Below, in pieces: positions 23,257 to 30,695 of a stretch of DNA of 64,000 bases. How positions within the stretch are numbered: position 1 is the stretch's first letter; every line of letters begins with the position of its first letter. The notes beneath the pieces are model-generated. The model ran no database searches. It saw only the letters and a list, made by a program, of their open reading frames with translations, and was not told where the DNA came from. The position numbers and the translations under genes were made by a program. The DNA is taken from positions 18,099 through 82,098 of the IMG/VR virus record IMGVR_UViG_3300004151_000007. One strand, 5' to 3'. This DNA is from a virus.

Positions 23257-23618
23257 CCCGAAATGACGCGCGCGCACTCTGGACATCCAGCGGACTGACC
23301 TACGAAGTCCTGACCCCGGCGACCGCGCGCCGCCTCATCAGCCTGATCGACGCCGAAATGCGGGCATCCGGATTGATGGACCGGACTTATCGGATGCGCC
23401 GCAAATGGGCTGATCGTGGATGCGTGGCCCTCCGATGCAAAGCTTTCTATTTCGACGACCGGGAGGCCGTGACCTTCAATCCGGATGGGTTCGTCGGCTT
23501 CGCCGGTTGGGCAGACGATGAAAATGTCGCTCCGGTGCTGACCGGCTTTCAACGCTGGATTCTCGAACTCACCGCCATGCAATCCAAAGGAGCGCCGAGA
23601 TGGACGACAACACGATGA
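23253..23618 (+). CDS. Hypothetical protein
   Basis: A 121-residue alpha-beta protein of unknown family (VLTPATARRLISLIDAEM, then ALRCKAFYFDDREAVTFN). It belongs to a tightly packed run of small early genes with ATGA-type overlaps. The 3' end overlaps the next gene by 19 bp. Confidence 0.55.
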   Translation: MTRNDARALWTSSGLTYEVLTPATARRLISLIDAEMRASGLMDRTYRMRRKWADRGCVALRCKAFYFDDREAVTFNPDGFVGFAGWADDENVAPVLTGFQRWILELTAMQSKGAPRWTTTR

Positions 23619-24199
23619 CGCTGTACGCGGCAACCAAGCATTTGGATGAACAGCTTTGCCGCTGCATGTTTGATCCGAAAGATGAATCCGCTATCCGTTC
23701 GGTTCTGGATGCGCTCAATCACCCCCAAGGCGTGACGGCCCCCCACGACGCCCTGGAGCACGACCGCGAGGTGGTGCAGGAAGGTTGGGCGCTGGTGCCG
23801 GTCGAGCCAAATCCCGAAATGTGGACGGCAGGGGCTGTGGAACTCGAAAGGTGGCGCAGCGAGACGGGTTACGCCAGCAAGGGCGATGCCGCCGTTCTCT
23901 GCCACCGCGCCATGCTTGCCGCCGCCCCGCCCGCGCCGTCGCCGTGGCGTCCGATCGGTGAAGCCCGCAAAGACGGATCGACTATCTGGGCTATGATGCG
24001 GCGCGACATGCCCGGCAATTTTGCGGGAATTCAGTTGCCTTTGCGTCACCCCGGATTGGCTGACGACGGGTTCGATGTTGGATGGAACATCGCGGCCCCA
24101 GTCGGTCATGGGGGATTCTCTGACGAATGGATTGCCGGGTGGATTTCCCTCCCCACCCCTCCCGTCGCGGAGAAGGCCGGTGAAGGCGCGGAGGGGTGA
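23600..24199 (+). CDS. Hypothetical protein with DUF551-like C-terminus
   Basis: A 199-residue protein. The N-terminal 100 residues are helical. The C-terminal part (WRPIGEARKDGSTIWAMM ... WIAGWISLP) resembles the W-x-P-I short phage domain DUF551 and relatives, which are of unknown function. It is inside the run of coupled small genes. Confidence 0.55.
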   Translation: MDDNTMTLYAATKHLDEQLCRCMFDPKDESAIRSVLDALNHPQGVTAPHDALEHDREVVQEGWALVPVEPNPEMWTAGAVELERWRSETGYASKGDAAVLCHRAMLAAAPPAPSPWRPIGEARKDGSTIWAMMRRDMPGNFAGIQLPLRHPGLADDGFDVGWNIAAPVGHGGFSDEWIAGWISLPTPPVAEKAGEGAEG

Positions 24200-24203
24200 C
24201 GCC

Positions 24204-24308
24204 ATGGAAGCCGCGCTTGCCTACCTAGGAATTTTCATATTGGCCGGTCTTTTTGCTGCGTTCATCGCCGCAGGGCCAACCAATCGTGACGAAAAGGACC
24301 AGCCATGA
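24204..24308 (+). CDS. Small single-span membrane protein
   Basis: A predicted 34-residue protein with one transmembrane helix (LAYLGIFILAGLFAAFIAA, residues about 5-23) and a charged tail NRDEKDQP. GGAGGGG precedes the ATG, and the stop overlaps the next start, supporting translation. A membrane-acting regulator or superinfection factor is conceivable, but nothing specific is visible. Confidence 0.5.
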   Translation: MEAALAYLGIFILAGLFAAFIAAGPTNRDEKDQP

Positions 24309-24778
24309 CCAACCCCACCCCCGAAACGCCCGCTGCGACCCAGGGCGACGACACCCCGGAGAGCGTGATGGCTAGGCTGCCTATGCACCCCAGCCAAAGG
24401 AGGGAATCCGTGGATGACCACCTGACTGCCGGTCACGTCGTGGACATGTGTCGCGTGATCGTCCGTGGCCCGGTTGACCGTGAAGTGCTTCTCGCCGTAT
24501 GCGCCAAGGAGCCGGACCCGGAAGCCGTATTGGCCGCGTGTGTGAACGACATGAAGGCTCGCGGACTGCGGTTCAATGGCGAGACCTCCCGAGAGGCGGA
24601 AGTCATGCGCGACCTGCTTGACGCCCTGAATGAGATCAACCGGGTGACAATGGGAAGTCGCGGCCCACAGTCTTCCCGCGATTCTCTTCATGCCGCGCGC
24701 CGACGTCTGAGCGCGGCAGACCCTATTATGCGTGAGGCCGCGCGGATGCTTAATAAGGCGAGGCGAGGTGATGCATGA
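24305..24778 (+). CDS. Hypothetical protein
   Basis: A 157-residue, mostly helical and charged protein. It includes VDMCRVIVRGPVDREVLLAVC and a C-terminal REAARMLNKARRG. No family recognised. ATGA overlaps at both ends place it in the same coupled transcription unit. Confidence 0.55.
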   Translation: MTNPTPETPAATQGDDTPESVMARLPMHPSQRRESVDDHLTAGHVVDMCRVIVRGPVDREVLLAVCAKEPDPEAVLAACVNDMKARGLRFNGETSREAEVMRDLLDALNEINRVTMGSRGPQSSRDSLHAARRRLSAADPIMREAARMLNKARRGDA

Positions 24779-25200
24779 ATGATGCTTTCCGCAACTATGT
24801 GTTCGGGCGCTCTTTCAGAATTGATCTATCTGAGCGTCATGTTGAAACGTTAGCGAGTCTGTGTAAAGGCGATGCAATCGCATCCTACGGCTTCGGTGGA
24901 ACCCAAATGCATGGGCTTCTCAGGCGTGGTCTCGTTGAACATTACGCAGACGACGTAAATCACACGCGATATCGTCCTACCAAAGCTGGCATTCTGGTCT
25001 ATCAGCTTCTGGTCGAGGCTGGAGAGTATAGCGCGCTGGAGGCCAAGCGACAGGAGGTGCTGGAGAGGGAGAGCGAGCTGCACCGTCGGGAATGGGAGGA
25101 GCGTCATGCCAACGTTTCGGTCCGCCTCAAGGACCGGTATCGCAAGGATGGTGCCGAACCGTTGCTGACGGCTCCCGGTGGTGTCGAAGGATCGGTCTGA
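24775..25200 (+). CDS. Possible winged-helix protein
   Basis: A 141-residue protein. Residues about 20-80 (ASLCKGDAIASYGFGGTQMHGLLRRGLVEHY, then YRPTKAGILVYQLL) fit a winged-helix fold of the type with a wing ending TxAG. The C-terminal half is a highly charged helix. It could be a small regulator; the target is unknown. Its codon use is less GC-rich at the 5' end than its neighbours. Confidence 0.55.
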   Translation: MNDAFRNYVFGRSFRIDLSERHVETLASLCKGDAIASYGFGGTQMHGLLRRGLVEHYADDVNHTRYRPTKAGILVYQLLVEAGEYSALEAKRQEVLERESELHRREWEERHANVSVRLKDRYRKDGAEPLLTAPGGVEGSV

Positions 25201-25538
25201 TGCCGGTTGATGATGACCAACTCCCTGGCAATGTCCTCGTTCTGCCGGTCAAGCGGAAGGAGCCACCCGGTGCCGACGCGCCGTTCCTGGTGGTCGAGAG
25301 CCTGGGCGAGTGCTCGCACTTCGGGCCCTTCGTCGTCAATGAGAAGGAGGACACCGTCACCTGCAAGCAATGCGGGACGCGGCTGAATCCGATGTACGTC
25401 CTGAAGCGTCTGGCGCTGGAGGAAACGCGCTGGCACCAGACGCGGGCGAAGTATCAGGACGAGATGCGGCGGTTGATGGAGCGCAGCCGGACCAAGTGCC
25501 ACCACTGCGGCAAAATGACTCCGATCAGCCGGGGTTGA
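25200..25538 (+). CDS. Double zinc-ribbon hypothetical protein
   Basis: A 112-residue protein with two cysteine pairs: CKQCG (about residue 56) preceded by CSHF, and a C-terminal CHHCGK. A charged helix of about 35 residues separates them. The layout suggests a zinc-stabilised protein that binds nucleic acid or a partner. The ATG at 25200 overlaps the last base of the preceding stop. Confidence 0.6.
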   Translation: MPVDDDQLPGNVLVLPVKRKEPPGADAPFLVVESLGECSHFGPFVVNEKEDTVTCKQCGTRLNPMYVLKRLALEETRWHQTRAKYQDEMRRLMERSRTKCHHCGKMTPISRG

Positions 25539-25548
25539 GGAGGAGCGC

Positions 25549-25794
25549 ATGCTGCCGAAAAGAGGGTGGAGGTGGATCAAGATAAAGGGTGGGGTCGGTG
25601 TGTGGCTCGCTCGATCAAGCGACGGCCTTTGGAGCTGCGGCGGGGAACCTCTTCCGCGCCTCGTCATGGGGCATGAGCGGCTGGCCAGCGGTCGCCACGT
25701 TTTTCGGATCGTGTGCGGCGAGTTCGCTGGCGCCGTGATCTTCGACCACGGGCGATTCAAGTCAGGAGGGGAGCGCGATCAGCCTGCAACGTGA
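25549..25794 (+). CDS. Small beta-rich hypothetical protein
   Basis: An 81-residue protein rich in Gly, Trp and aromatic residues (GWRWIKIKGGVGVWLARSSDGLWSCGG), likely a small beta barrel. No family recognised. A GAGGAG ribosome site precedes the ATG. It is the last gene before a regulatory gap. Confidence 0.5.
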   Translation: MLPKRGWRWIKIKGGVGVWLARSSDGLWSCGGEPLPRLVMGHERLASGRHVFRIVCGEFAGAVIFDHGRFKSGGERDQPAT

Positions 25795-25825
25795 CAGGAG
25801 ATGACAAGGAGCGACGTCTGGCGTA

Positions 25826-25859
25826 AACTCAGGACATAATCTGTATTTTGTACTGAGTT
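25826..25859. promoter_or_regulatory. Operator-like inverted repeat AACTC-type, copy 2
   Basis: AACTCAGGAC (25826-25835), a 14-bp spacer and GTACTGAGTT (25850-25859). The right arm is identical to that at 16605-16614 and the spacing is the same. It precedes the unit containing the tyrosine recombinase. Confidence 0.6.
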
Positions 25860-25975
25860 GAGCCGGGCGTGATCCTGGTCAAAAGTCCAGGGTTTCCAAG
25901 GCTTTCATCTTCTAAGGGCTATTCAACGTCCCGGCGGGAAACGAGCCGACAGGACTACAGTCACAGGATGAACGC

Positions 25976-26305
25976 ATGGTGAGCTTTTTGAAGACAGTTA
26001 AAAGGCATGGCTCCACGCGGTCGCGTGTAGAGGATGTCGAGCGAGACAAAGCGCATGGGGAAGCATCGGACCTTTGCGCCAAACTGCGCGAGCGGGGCGA
26101 TCCTGTCAGTTTGGACGCTGCGGCGATGATTGAAGGCACGCTCGACGCGTTCACGGGCTTGGTGTCGGCTATGCAGGATCTGCGGAAGCTGGCTGAGAAT
26201 CTGGAACGCAATCTCCACGACACTCAGGCACTATTCGCGCGCGTGCCGGCGGAACACCGGCTGCGCGCAGCGGGCCTGACGGAGGACATGCGTCATGGCT
26301 GGTAA
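25976..26305 (+). CDS. Hypothetical protein preceding recombinase
   Basis: A 109-residue, almost fully helical protein (TVKRHGSTRSRVEDVERDKAH, LRKLAENLERNLHDTQALF) with coiled-coil potential. No family recognised. It overlaps the recombinase start by 11 bp and is co-transcribed with it downstream of the AACTC dyad. An accessory role in recombination is possible, by position only. Confidence 0.55.
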   Translation: MVSFLKTVKRHGSTRSRVEDVERDKAHGEASDLCAKLRERGDPVSLDAAAMIEGTLDAFTGLVSAMQDLRKLAENLERNLHDTQALFARVPAEHRLRAAGLTEDMRHGW

Positions 26306-26915
26306 GCAAGCGAAAATCCTCTCTGATGCACAGGTCGAGCGGATGCTGGCCTGGTGCGAGACCGCGCGCTACCCGCTGCGCAACAAGGTGGTGGTGCTGC
26401 TGTCGGTGAAGGCCGGGCTCCGCGCGATGGAGATTGCCGGCCTCTGCCGCTATCACGTCACCGACGCGCTGGGCGCCGTCGATGATGTGATCCACCTGGA
26501 GAACCGGATCTGTAAAAAGGGCTCCGGCCGTTTGGTGCCGATGCACCCGCTCCTCCGGGATGCGATTGCGGAGCTGCTGGGTGAGGACGATGCGTCGCCG
26601 GCATGGCCGCTCGTGCGGTCGGAGCGGGCGGTGCGGGAGGACCCGCACGAGCCCGGCACGGCATGCGTTCAATCCATGACGCCCCGTTCAATCGTCCAGC
26701 TTTTCCAGGCGATGTACCGGGCCTTGGGCTTCCATGGGTGTTCCAGTCACTCCGGTCGGCGGACCTTCATCACCCGGGCCGCACGGCAGATCAGCAAGGC
26801 GGGCGGCTCGCTGCGCGACGTGCAGCAACTGGCCGGGCACTCCAACCTCACCACCACACAGCGGTACATCGAGGGCGATTCCGATGCCAAGCGGCGAGTC
26901 GTGGCGCTGATTTAA
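26295..26915 (+). CDS. Short tyrosine recombinase (XerC/D-like catalytic domain only)
   Basis: A 206-residue protein. It shows the catalytic Arg in AGLRAMEIAGL (about residues 40-50), HSGRRTFITR (about 153-162), LAGHSNLTTTQRY (His and nucleophile Tyr, about 182-194), and a beta-hairpin Lys region. The N-terminal arm-binding and SAM-like core-binding domains of integrases are missing, and no att-like tRNA gene or repeat adjoins it. Because the element has plasmid replication and partition genes, resolution of prophage dimers fits better than chromosomal integration. Use of a host partner is also possible. Confidence 0.8.
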   Translation: MAGKQAKILSDAQVERMLAWCETARYPLRNKVVVLLSVKAGLRAMEIAGLCRYHVTDALGAVDDVIHLENRICKKGSGRLVPMHPLLRDAIAELLGEDDASPAWPLVRSERAVREDPHEPGTACVQSMTPRSIVQLFQAMYRALGFHGCSSHSGRRTFITRAARQISKAGGSLRDVQQLAGHSNLTTTQRYIEGDSDAKRRVVALI

Positions 26916-26965
26916 GATAGCTAGGTAAGTAGCTATCTAGGTATATAGGTATATAGGTTGCTATT
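26916..26965. repeat. Largest TAGGTA-type array
   Basis: It starts with a perfect dyad GATAGCTA-N6-TAGCTATC (26916-26937) and continues with ATAGGTAT units to 26965. It lies directly behind the recombinase stop and ahead of the lysis cassette. It could be a recombination site as well as an operator. Confidence 0.55.
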
Positions 26966-27033
26966 CTCCCACTGGCGGAGCTGGATCGCGTGGTCGCCGC
27001 GAAGGACCTGTGCAAGATGGCGTTCTCGTTCGG

Positions 27034-27050
27034 GTCGTGACGGCCTCATG
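27034..27050 (+). promoter_or_regulatory. GTCGTGACG promoter motif, copy 4
   Basis: Motif with T16 and G17; position 12 is C. The predicted +1 near 27056 leaves a short leader with GGAGG before the ATG at 27079. Confidence 0.55.
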
Positions 27051-27078
27051 GAGGGGTAACTCTTCCTTGGAGGCCACC

Positions 27079-27666
27079 ATGTTCCCCAAAATCCTCGCGT
27101 TCCTCTTCAGCGTCGATTGGCTGCTGCTGGCCCGTGACCTGCTCGGCGCCTTCGTCGTCGGCGCCATCCTCTATCGCATCCGCGGCGGCTGGTTGGGCCG
27201 CTACATCCCCGGCGGCACCCTGCCAGCCCGACTGATTTGGGCCATACCGACGGGCGTTTTGGTCGGCTTCCAGCTCGACCATGTCGCTGTTGGCGTCCTG
27301 ACGGCTGCGCTTGCCTTTCTGATGCTCCTGAACACCCATGGCCGCTGGATGGACATCGCCCATATCGACGGTCGGCTTTCGGACGATCTGCACGCCATGT
27401 CCGCCGTCGGTGTCGAGCGGCTGTATGGGATGCTCCTCCCCATCGGCTTCGTGATCCACCCGGCGGCGCTGCTGCTGGTGCTGGCCGGGTTCCTTCAGGG
27501 ACCGCTCTACTGGTTGGCGTGGAAACTGCCCGTCCTGGATTCCTGGCGTGCGGCCGGCGACAAGGCGCCCGTCGACGCGGAAACAGCCTGGGGCGAACTG
27601 CTGTGGGGCGGGGTGCAGTGGTGCGCGCTGCTGCTGGCCTGCCGAGCAGCCTCCAGCGCCCTATAG
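27079..27666 (+). CDS. Phage membrane protein at the head of the lysis cassette
   Basis: A 195-residue protein with four to five hydrophobic segments (about residues 14-32, 55-85, 112-135 and 175-193). A conserved RIRGGWLGRYIPGG loop follows the first. Proteins of this shape lie beside endolysins in many phages of alphaproteobacteria; a holin or spanin-like role is likely but not shown. ATG 27079 has GGAGG at the proper distance. It is preceded by promoter motif copy 4 and followed by copy 5. Confidence 0.65.
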   Translation: MFPKILAFLFSVDWLLLARDLLGAFVVGAILYRIRGGWLGRYIPGGTLPARLIWAIPTGVLVGFQLDHVAVGVLTAALAFLMLLNTHGRWMDIAHIDGRLSDDLHAMSAVGVERLYGMLLPIGFVIHPAALLLVLAGFLQGPLYWLAWKLPVLDSWRAAGDKAPVDAETAWGELLWGGVQWCALLLACRAASSAL

Positions 27667-27669
27667 GCG

Positions 27670-27686
27670 GTCGTGACGCGACACTC
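27670..27686 (+). promoter_or_regulatory. GTCGTGACG promoter motif, copy 5
   Basis: Motif with A12 and T16. The predicted +1 is about 27692, giving a 26-nt leader with ACGAGG before the muramidase ATG at 27718. Confidence 0.6.
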
Positions 27687-27717
27687 GTGGGGTACCCATC
27701 TCCCTCACGAGGCTGCT

Positions 27718-28581
27718 ATGCCCCTCCCCTTCTCCGGCGCCGCCCGCCCGCTTGGCGCTGCCGACATGCAGTATGTTGCGACGCTGTTGGGCTGCGATCT
27801 TCCCGCCGTGCAAGCCGTCCTGACCGTCGAGACCGGCGGCTGTGGCGGCTTCCTTTCCGACGGCTCCGGCCGCCCGCGCATCCTGTTTGAGGCGCACAAG
27901 TTCTCGGCCGCGACCGAAGGTCGGCATGACGAGACCCACCCGGGCATCTCCTCGCCGTCCTGGAACCGCAAGCTCTACAAGGGCGGGGCCGGGGAATACC
28001 TCCGGCTGGAGGAGGCTGTCGGCCTCGATCGCGCCGCGGCGCTGAAATCCGCGTCCTGGGGCATGTTCCAGGTTTTGGGGGCGAACTGTCGCGCCTGCGG
28101 ATTCGCCGATGTCGAGGAATTCGTCGCGGCCATGGCAGAATCTGAGTTCGCCCAACTCCAGGCATTCGGCGTGTTTGTGCTGCACGCTGGGCTTGCGCCA
28201 GTGCTTCGCGTTCATGATTGGGCAGCCTTCGCCGAGGGCTACAACGGTGCTCGGTACCGTGAGAACCAGTACGACAGCAAGTTGGCCGTCGCTTACGCTG
28301 AAGCCGTCGAGCGGGCGGGTGCGACGGCCGCTCGACAGGTTCAGGCCATCCCGACGTCGTCGGTGTCCGCCGTTGCGATGCTGCGCATCGGCGCGCGTGG
28401 CCCGGCGGTCAAACGACTGCAATCCGCGCTCAATCGGCACGGTGCGGACTTGGCCCTTGATGGAGCATTTGGTCGCGCCACCGAAATCGCAGTCGAAAAA
28501 TTCCAGATCGACCATCGTCTTGTTGCGGACGGTGTCGTCGGGCCGAAGACGGTCGCCGCGTTTGATGGCGACCTGGACTGA
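27718..28581 (+). CDS. Endolysin: N-acetylmuramidase with peptidoglycan-binding domain
   Basis: A 287-residue lysin. Residues about 15-195 match the N-acetylmuramidase domain (DUF3380 type): AVLTVETGGCGGFL with the likely catalytic Glu about 41, ILFEAHKFS, and a conserved SWGMFQVLGANC. Residues about 215-283 are a PG-binding-1 domain (LRIGARGPAVKRLQ, DGAFGRATEIAVEKFQ, VVGPKT). No signal peptide is visible, so export depends on a holin. Its own promoter motif (copy 5) suggests late expression. Confidence 0.88.
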   Translation: MPLPFSGAARPLGAADMQYVATLLGCDLPAVQAVLTVETGGCGGFLSDGSGRPRILFEAHKFSAATEGRHDETHPGISSPSWNRKLYKGGAGEYLRLEEAVGLDRAAALKSASWGMFQVLGANCRACGFADVEEFVAAMAESEFAQLQAFGVFVLHAGLAPVLRVHDWAAFAEGYNGARYRENQYDSKLAVAYAEAVERAGATAARQVQAIPTSSVSAVAMLRIGARGPAVKRLQSALNRHGADLALDGAFGRATEIAVEKFQIDHRLVADGVVGPKTVAAFDGDLD

Positions 28582-28639
28582 AATCCGAAGGCCTCTGCGG
28601 AGGTCGGTCACAACATGCACCTGACAATGTGAGGTCATC

Positions 28640-29218
28640 ATGCTCGGTTTTCTCATGGCGTTGCTGCCGCTAATCCCAAATCTGATCGGCTTGGCCGATG
28701 AAAAAGCCGGTAAAGTCGCGGGGGCCTTGGTGCCGGCCGTGCAAGCGCTCACCGGCCAAACGGAACCGGAGGCGGCTGTCGCCGCGCTCAAAGCCGATCC
28801 CACCCTCCTACTTCAGGCGCAGAAGATTGCGAGCGACGCGCTACTGGCTGTCGAGCGTGAGGACACCGAGCGCTTACGGATCGTCAATGAGACCATCCGC
28901 GCGGAGGCCAACAGCGCTGACGAATACGTGCGGCGCTGGCGACCGTATTGGGGCTACTGGTCGGCCCGAGCATGGGTGGCGCAGACGTTTGCTGTCTGTA
29001 TCTCTGTCGTCGGCGCCACCATCGCCGGTATGATGGGGCATGCGACGGAGGCGCGAGAAATTCTGGCCGGGATCGCCTCTCTGGTCGACGCCATGACCAT
29101 CCCGTGGGTGACGTCGCTCGCGGTGCTGGGCGTGTCGGTGGTGCAGCGAAGCAAGGACAAGAACGGCGGCAGTCCTCTCGACTTGCTGGGCATGCTTGGG
29201 CGAAAAGGCAAGCCATAG
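28640..29218 (+). CDS. Holin of the GTA 3TM type
   Basis: A 192-residue protein. An N-terminal hydrophobic helix (FLMALLPLIPNLIGLA) is followed by an amphipathic segment. RWRPYWGYWSARAWVAQTFAVCI and a final hydrophobic hairpin (about residues 115-170) then match the 3TM holin family found in gene transfer agents and related phages. It would form the pores that release the muramidase encoded just upstream. GAGG precedes the ATG. A repressor-like palindrome overlaps the stop codon. Confidence 0.8.
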   Translation: MLGFLMALLPLIPNLIGLADEKAGKVAGALVPAVQALTGQTEPEAAVAALKADPTLLLQAQKIASDALLAVEREDTERLRIVNETIRAEANSADEYVRRWRPYWGYWSARAWVAQTFAVCISVVGATIAGMMGHATEAREILAGIASLVDAMTIPWVTSLAVLGVSVVQRSKDKNGGSPLDLLGMLGRKGKP

Positions 29219-29303
29219 GATTTTCCTATGCAATCATTCATAACAGCTTGACAAAAATAGAGTGGCGCATTGCGTCACCCTATGTCCGAGTGATATTCCT
29301 ATG
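29214..29303. promoter_or_regulatory. Repressor-like palindromes before the packaging genes
   Basis: A perfect dyad CATAGGA-TTT-TCCTATG (29214-29230) overlaps the holin stop, and a second TCCTATG is at 29297-29303. TTGACA (29248-29253) lies between them, but no convincing -10 is seen at 17 bp. The half-sites match the CI-like operator family, so packaging genes may also be silenced in the lysogen. Confidence 0.5.
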
Positions 29304-29321
29304 CCCTACGGAGTTACACCG

Positions 29322-29876
29322 ATGGGGCAAACCATGGAACTGGAGCTGTTCCGCTGCGACCGGCGCGCACTGAGCCTCACCAAGGTGAGCTGCGCTGCGT
29401 CTTGGCAAGCGGCGGAGCGCAAGCGTCCGGAGCCGTGGGAAGGTCGTTGGCACTGTCGGACCTGCCCCATCGGGGCAGCCCATGCTGGCAAGCCGCTACC
29501 GGCGACTGCGGCCACCGTAGAATCACTCCAGTGTCTGTGCCCTCGCTGCCAGAGGCAGGCCTCGCGTCTCATCAACGGGCGCCTGTGCGTCTCCTGCTAC
29601 AACCGTGAGCGCGAGGCACTGCGGGGGCGGAACGCAAAAGGCGGCGTGCCGCGGCTCACCGCCATTCTGCATGACGACAAGGTCCTGATCGTCCGTGACG
29701 GCATACTGCGCCTCCATGTCGTGCGCCGCGTCACCAATGCGGCGGAGAGCATGCTGGTGCTGGGCAGGGCGGCGACCGGATCGGGATCTCTGGCGTTCAG
29801 TCGGCCAGCGGCGCCGCTGGTCCGCCACCCACGGGTGGCGGCTGCCGCTGCGGTCCAGTTGGAGTTGGGCCTGTGA
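29322..29876 (+). CDS. Conserved phage zinc-finger protein
   Basis: A 184-residue protein. RRALSLTKVSCAASW (about residues 13-27), WEGRWHCRTCPIGAAHAG (about 38-55) and two more Cys pairs (CLCPRCQ, CVSCYNRE) give four to five Cys pairs, hence at least two zinc sites. This layout recurs upstream of terminase genes in proteobacterial phages; function unknown. ATG 29322 has CGGAG 8 nt upstream; ATG 29301 is a weaker option. It overlaps the next gene (GTGA). Confidence 0.65.
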   Translation: MGQTMELELFRCDRRALSLTKVSCAASWQAAERKRPEPWEGRWHCRTCPIGAAHAGKPLPATAATVESLQCLCPRCQRQASRLINGRLCVSCYNREREALRGRNAKGGVPRLTAILHDDKVLIVRDGILRLHVVRRVTNAAESMLVLGRAATGSGSLAFSRPAAPLVRHPRVAAAAAVQLELGL

Positions 29877-30169
29877 GGGACAGCGGCTGGACACTCACCC
29901 CGCACTGTTGTCGGCACTGCGGGATCGGGCGTGTGCTGGAGCGGGATGGCACCTTCCGATGCTCGCTCTGCGGCGTCGAGGCCAAAGGGCGCGTCGCCGC
30001 GCTGTGCGCCTGTGGCGTGCCCGGATACCGCTGTGCGCCGAATCCCATGCGCACGGCGGCCAATCCCTACGAAATCCTTGCCCAAATGGTCGAGGAGACG
30101 GCGGCGGACAAGTTGACGCGCAAGGCAAGGGGGCCTGTTGCCGTGGATGGAGGTCTGTTCGGTGGATGA
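29873..30169 (+). CDS. Zinc-ribbon hypothetical protein
   Basis: A 98-residue protein with Cys pairs CRHCG, CSLCG and a CACG/C-type pair, in the form of one or two zinc ribbons within the first 55 residues. The C-terminal part is helical and basic. The GTG start at 29873 overlaps the previous stop. It may bind DNA or packaging proteins; no direct evidence. Confidence 0.6.
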   Translation: MRDSGWTLTPHCCRHCGIGRVLERDGTFRCSLCGVEAKGRVAALCACGVPGYRCAPNPMRTAANPYEILAQMVEETAADKLTRKARGPVAVDGGLFGG

Positions 30170-30695
30170 GGAGCTGCCGCCCGAGGAGTTGTTCGAACTG
30201 CCGACTGACGGTCAGGACGAGCCGCGCGAGATTGCCGCGCGCTTGGTCGCCGATCTGCCGGAGTTCGTGTTTCTGCGCGAAGGAGAGGCGCGGTTGCTGT
30301 TCCTCATCCGGTGCGAGCCGAAGGTGCGCCAAGGACGCATGATCCTGGGCGAATGCTGGCGGCCCGTCTTCCAAGGATCGACCAAGCCGTTCTGCACCTG
30401 GATGCTGGCGTGCATGTTCCAGGGAGTGCCGGACTATATCATCACCCTTGATAAGGGGTGGTGGAGCGTCGCCACGCCGCGCCAGCGCGAAATCCTGGTC
30501 TATCACGAGCTGTCGCATTGCACCGTGGCCCTCGATAAAGAAGGCGAACCCAAATTTCGGGATGACGGTCGGCCCGTGTGGGCCATCGCCGGACACGACA
30601 TGGAGGAGTTCAATGCGGTCGTGAAGCGCTATGGCGCGTGGGCTCCCGACATTCGCAGCTTCATCGACGCTCTTCGGCAAGGTGGGGCAATCTGA
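30162..30695 (+). CDS. Putative phage metallopeptidase
   Basis: A 177-residue protein. YHELSHC near residue 114 is an HExxH zinc motif. The downstream GHDMEEFNAVVKRYGAW (about residues 145-161) supplies a conserved His/Glu block, as in the putative phage metallopeptidase family often found just before terminase genes. The exact substrate is unknown. The GTG start at 30162 follows GGAGG; the stop overlaps the terminase small subunit start. Confidence 0.75.
   Translation: MDEELPPEELFELPTDGQDEPREIAARLVADLPEFVFLREGEARLLFLIRCEPKVRQGRMILGECWRPVFQGSTKPFCTWMLACMFQGVPDYIITLDKGWWSVATPRQREILVYHELSHCTVALDKEGEPKFRDDGRPVWAIAGHDMEEFNAVVKRYGAWAPDIRSFIDALRQGGAI

Noticed and set aside
26885-27030. Phage attachment site next to the recombinase
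   Set aside because: No tRNA-like end or long direct repeat is visible, and the element carries its own replication and partition genes. The dyad is reported instead as a possible resolution site.
28582-28639. GGTCACAACATGCACCTG before the holin as another promoter motif copy
   Set aside because: It matches only GTC and a CTG at similar spacing and lacks GTGACG, so it was not counted.
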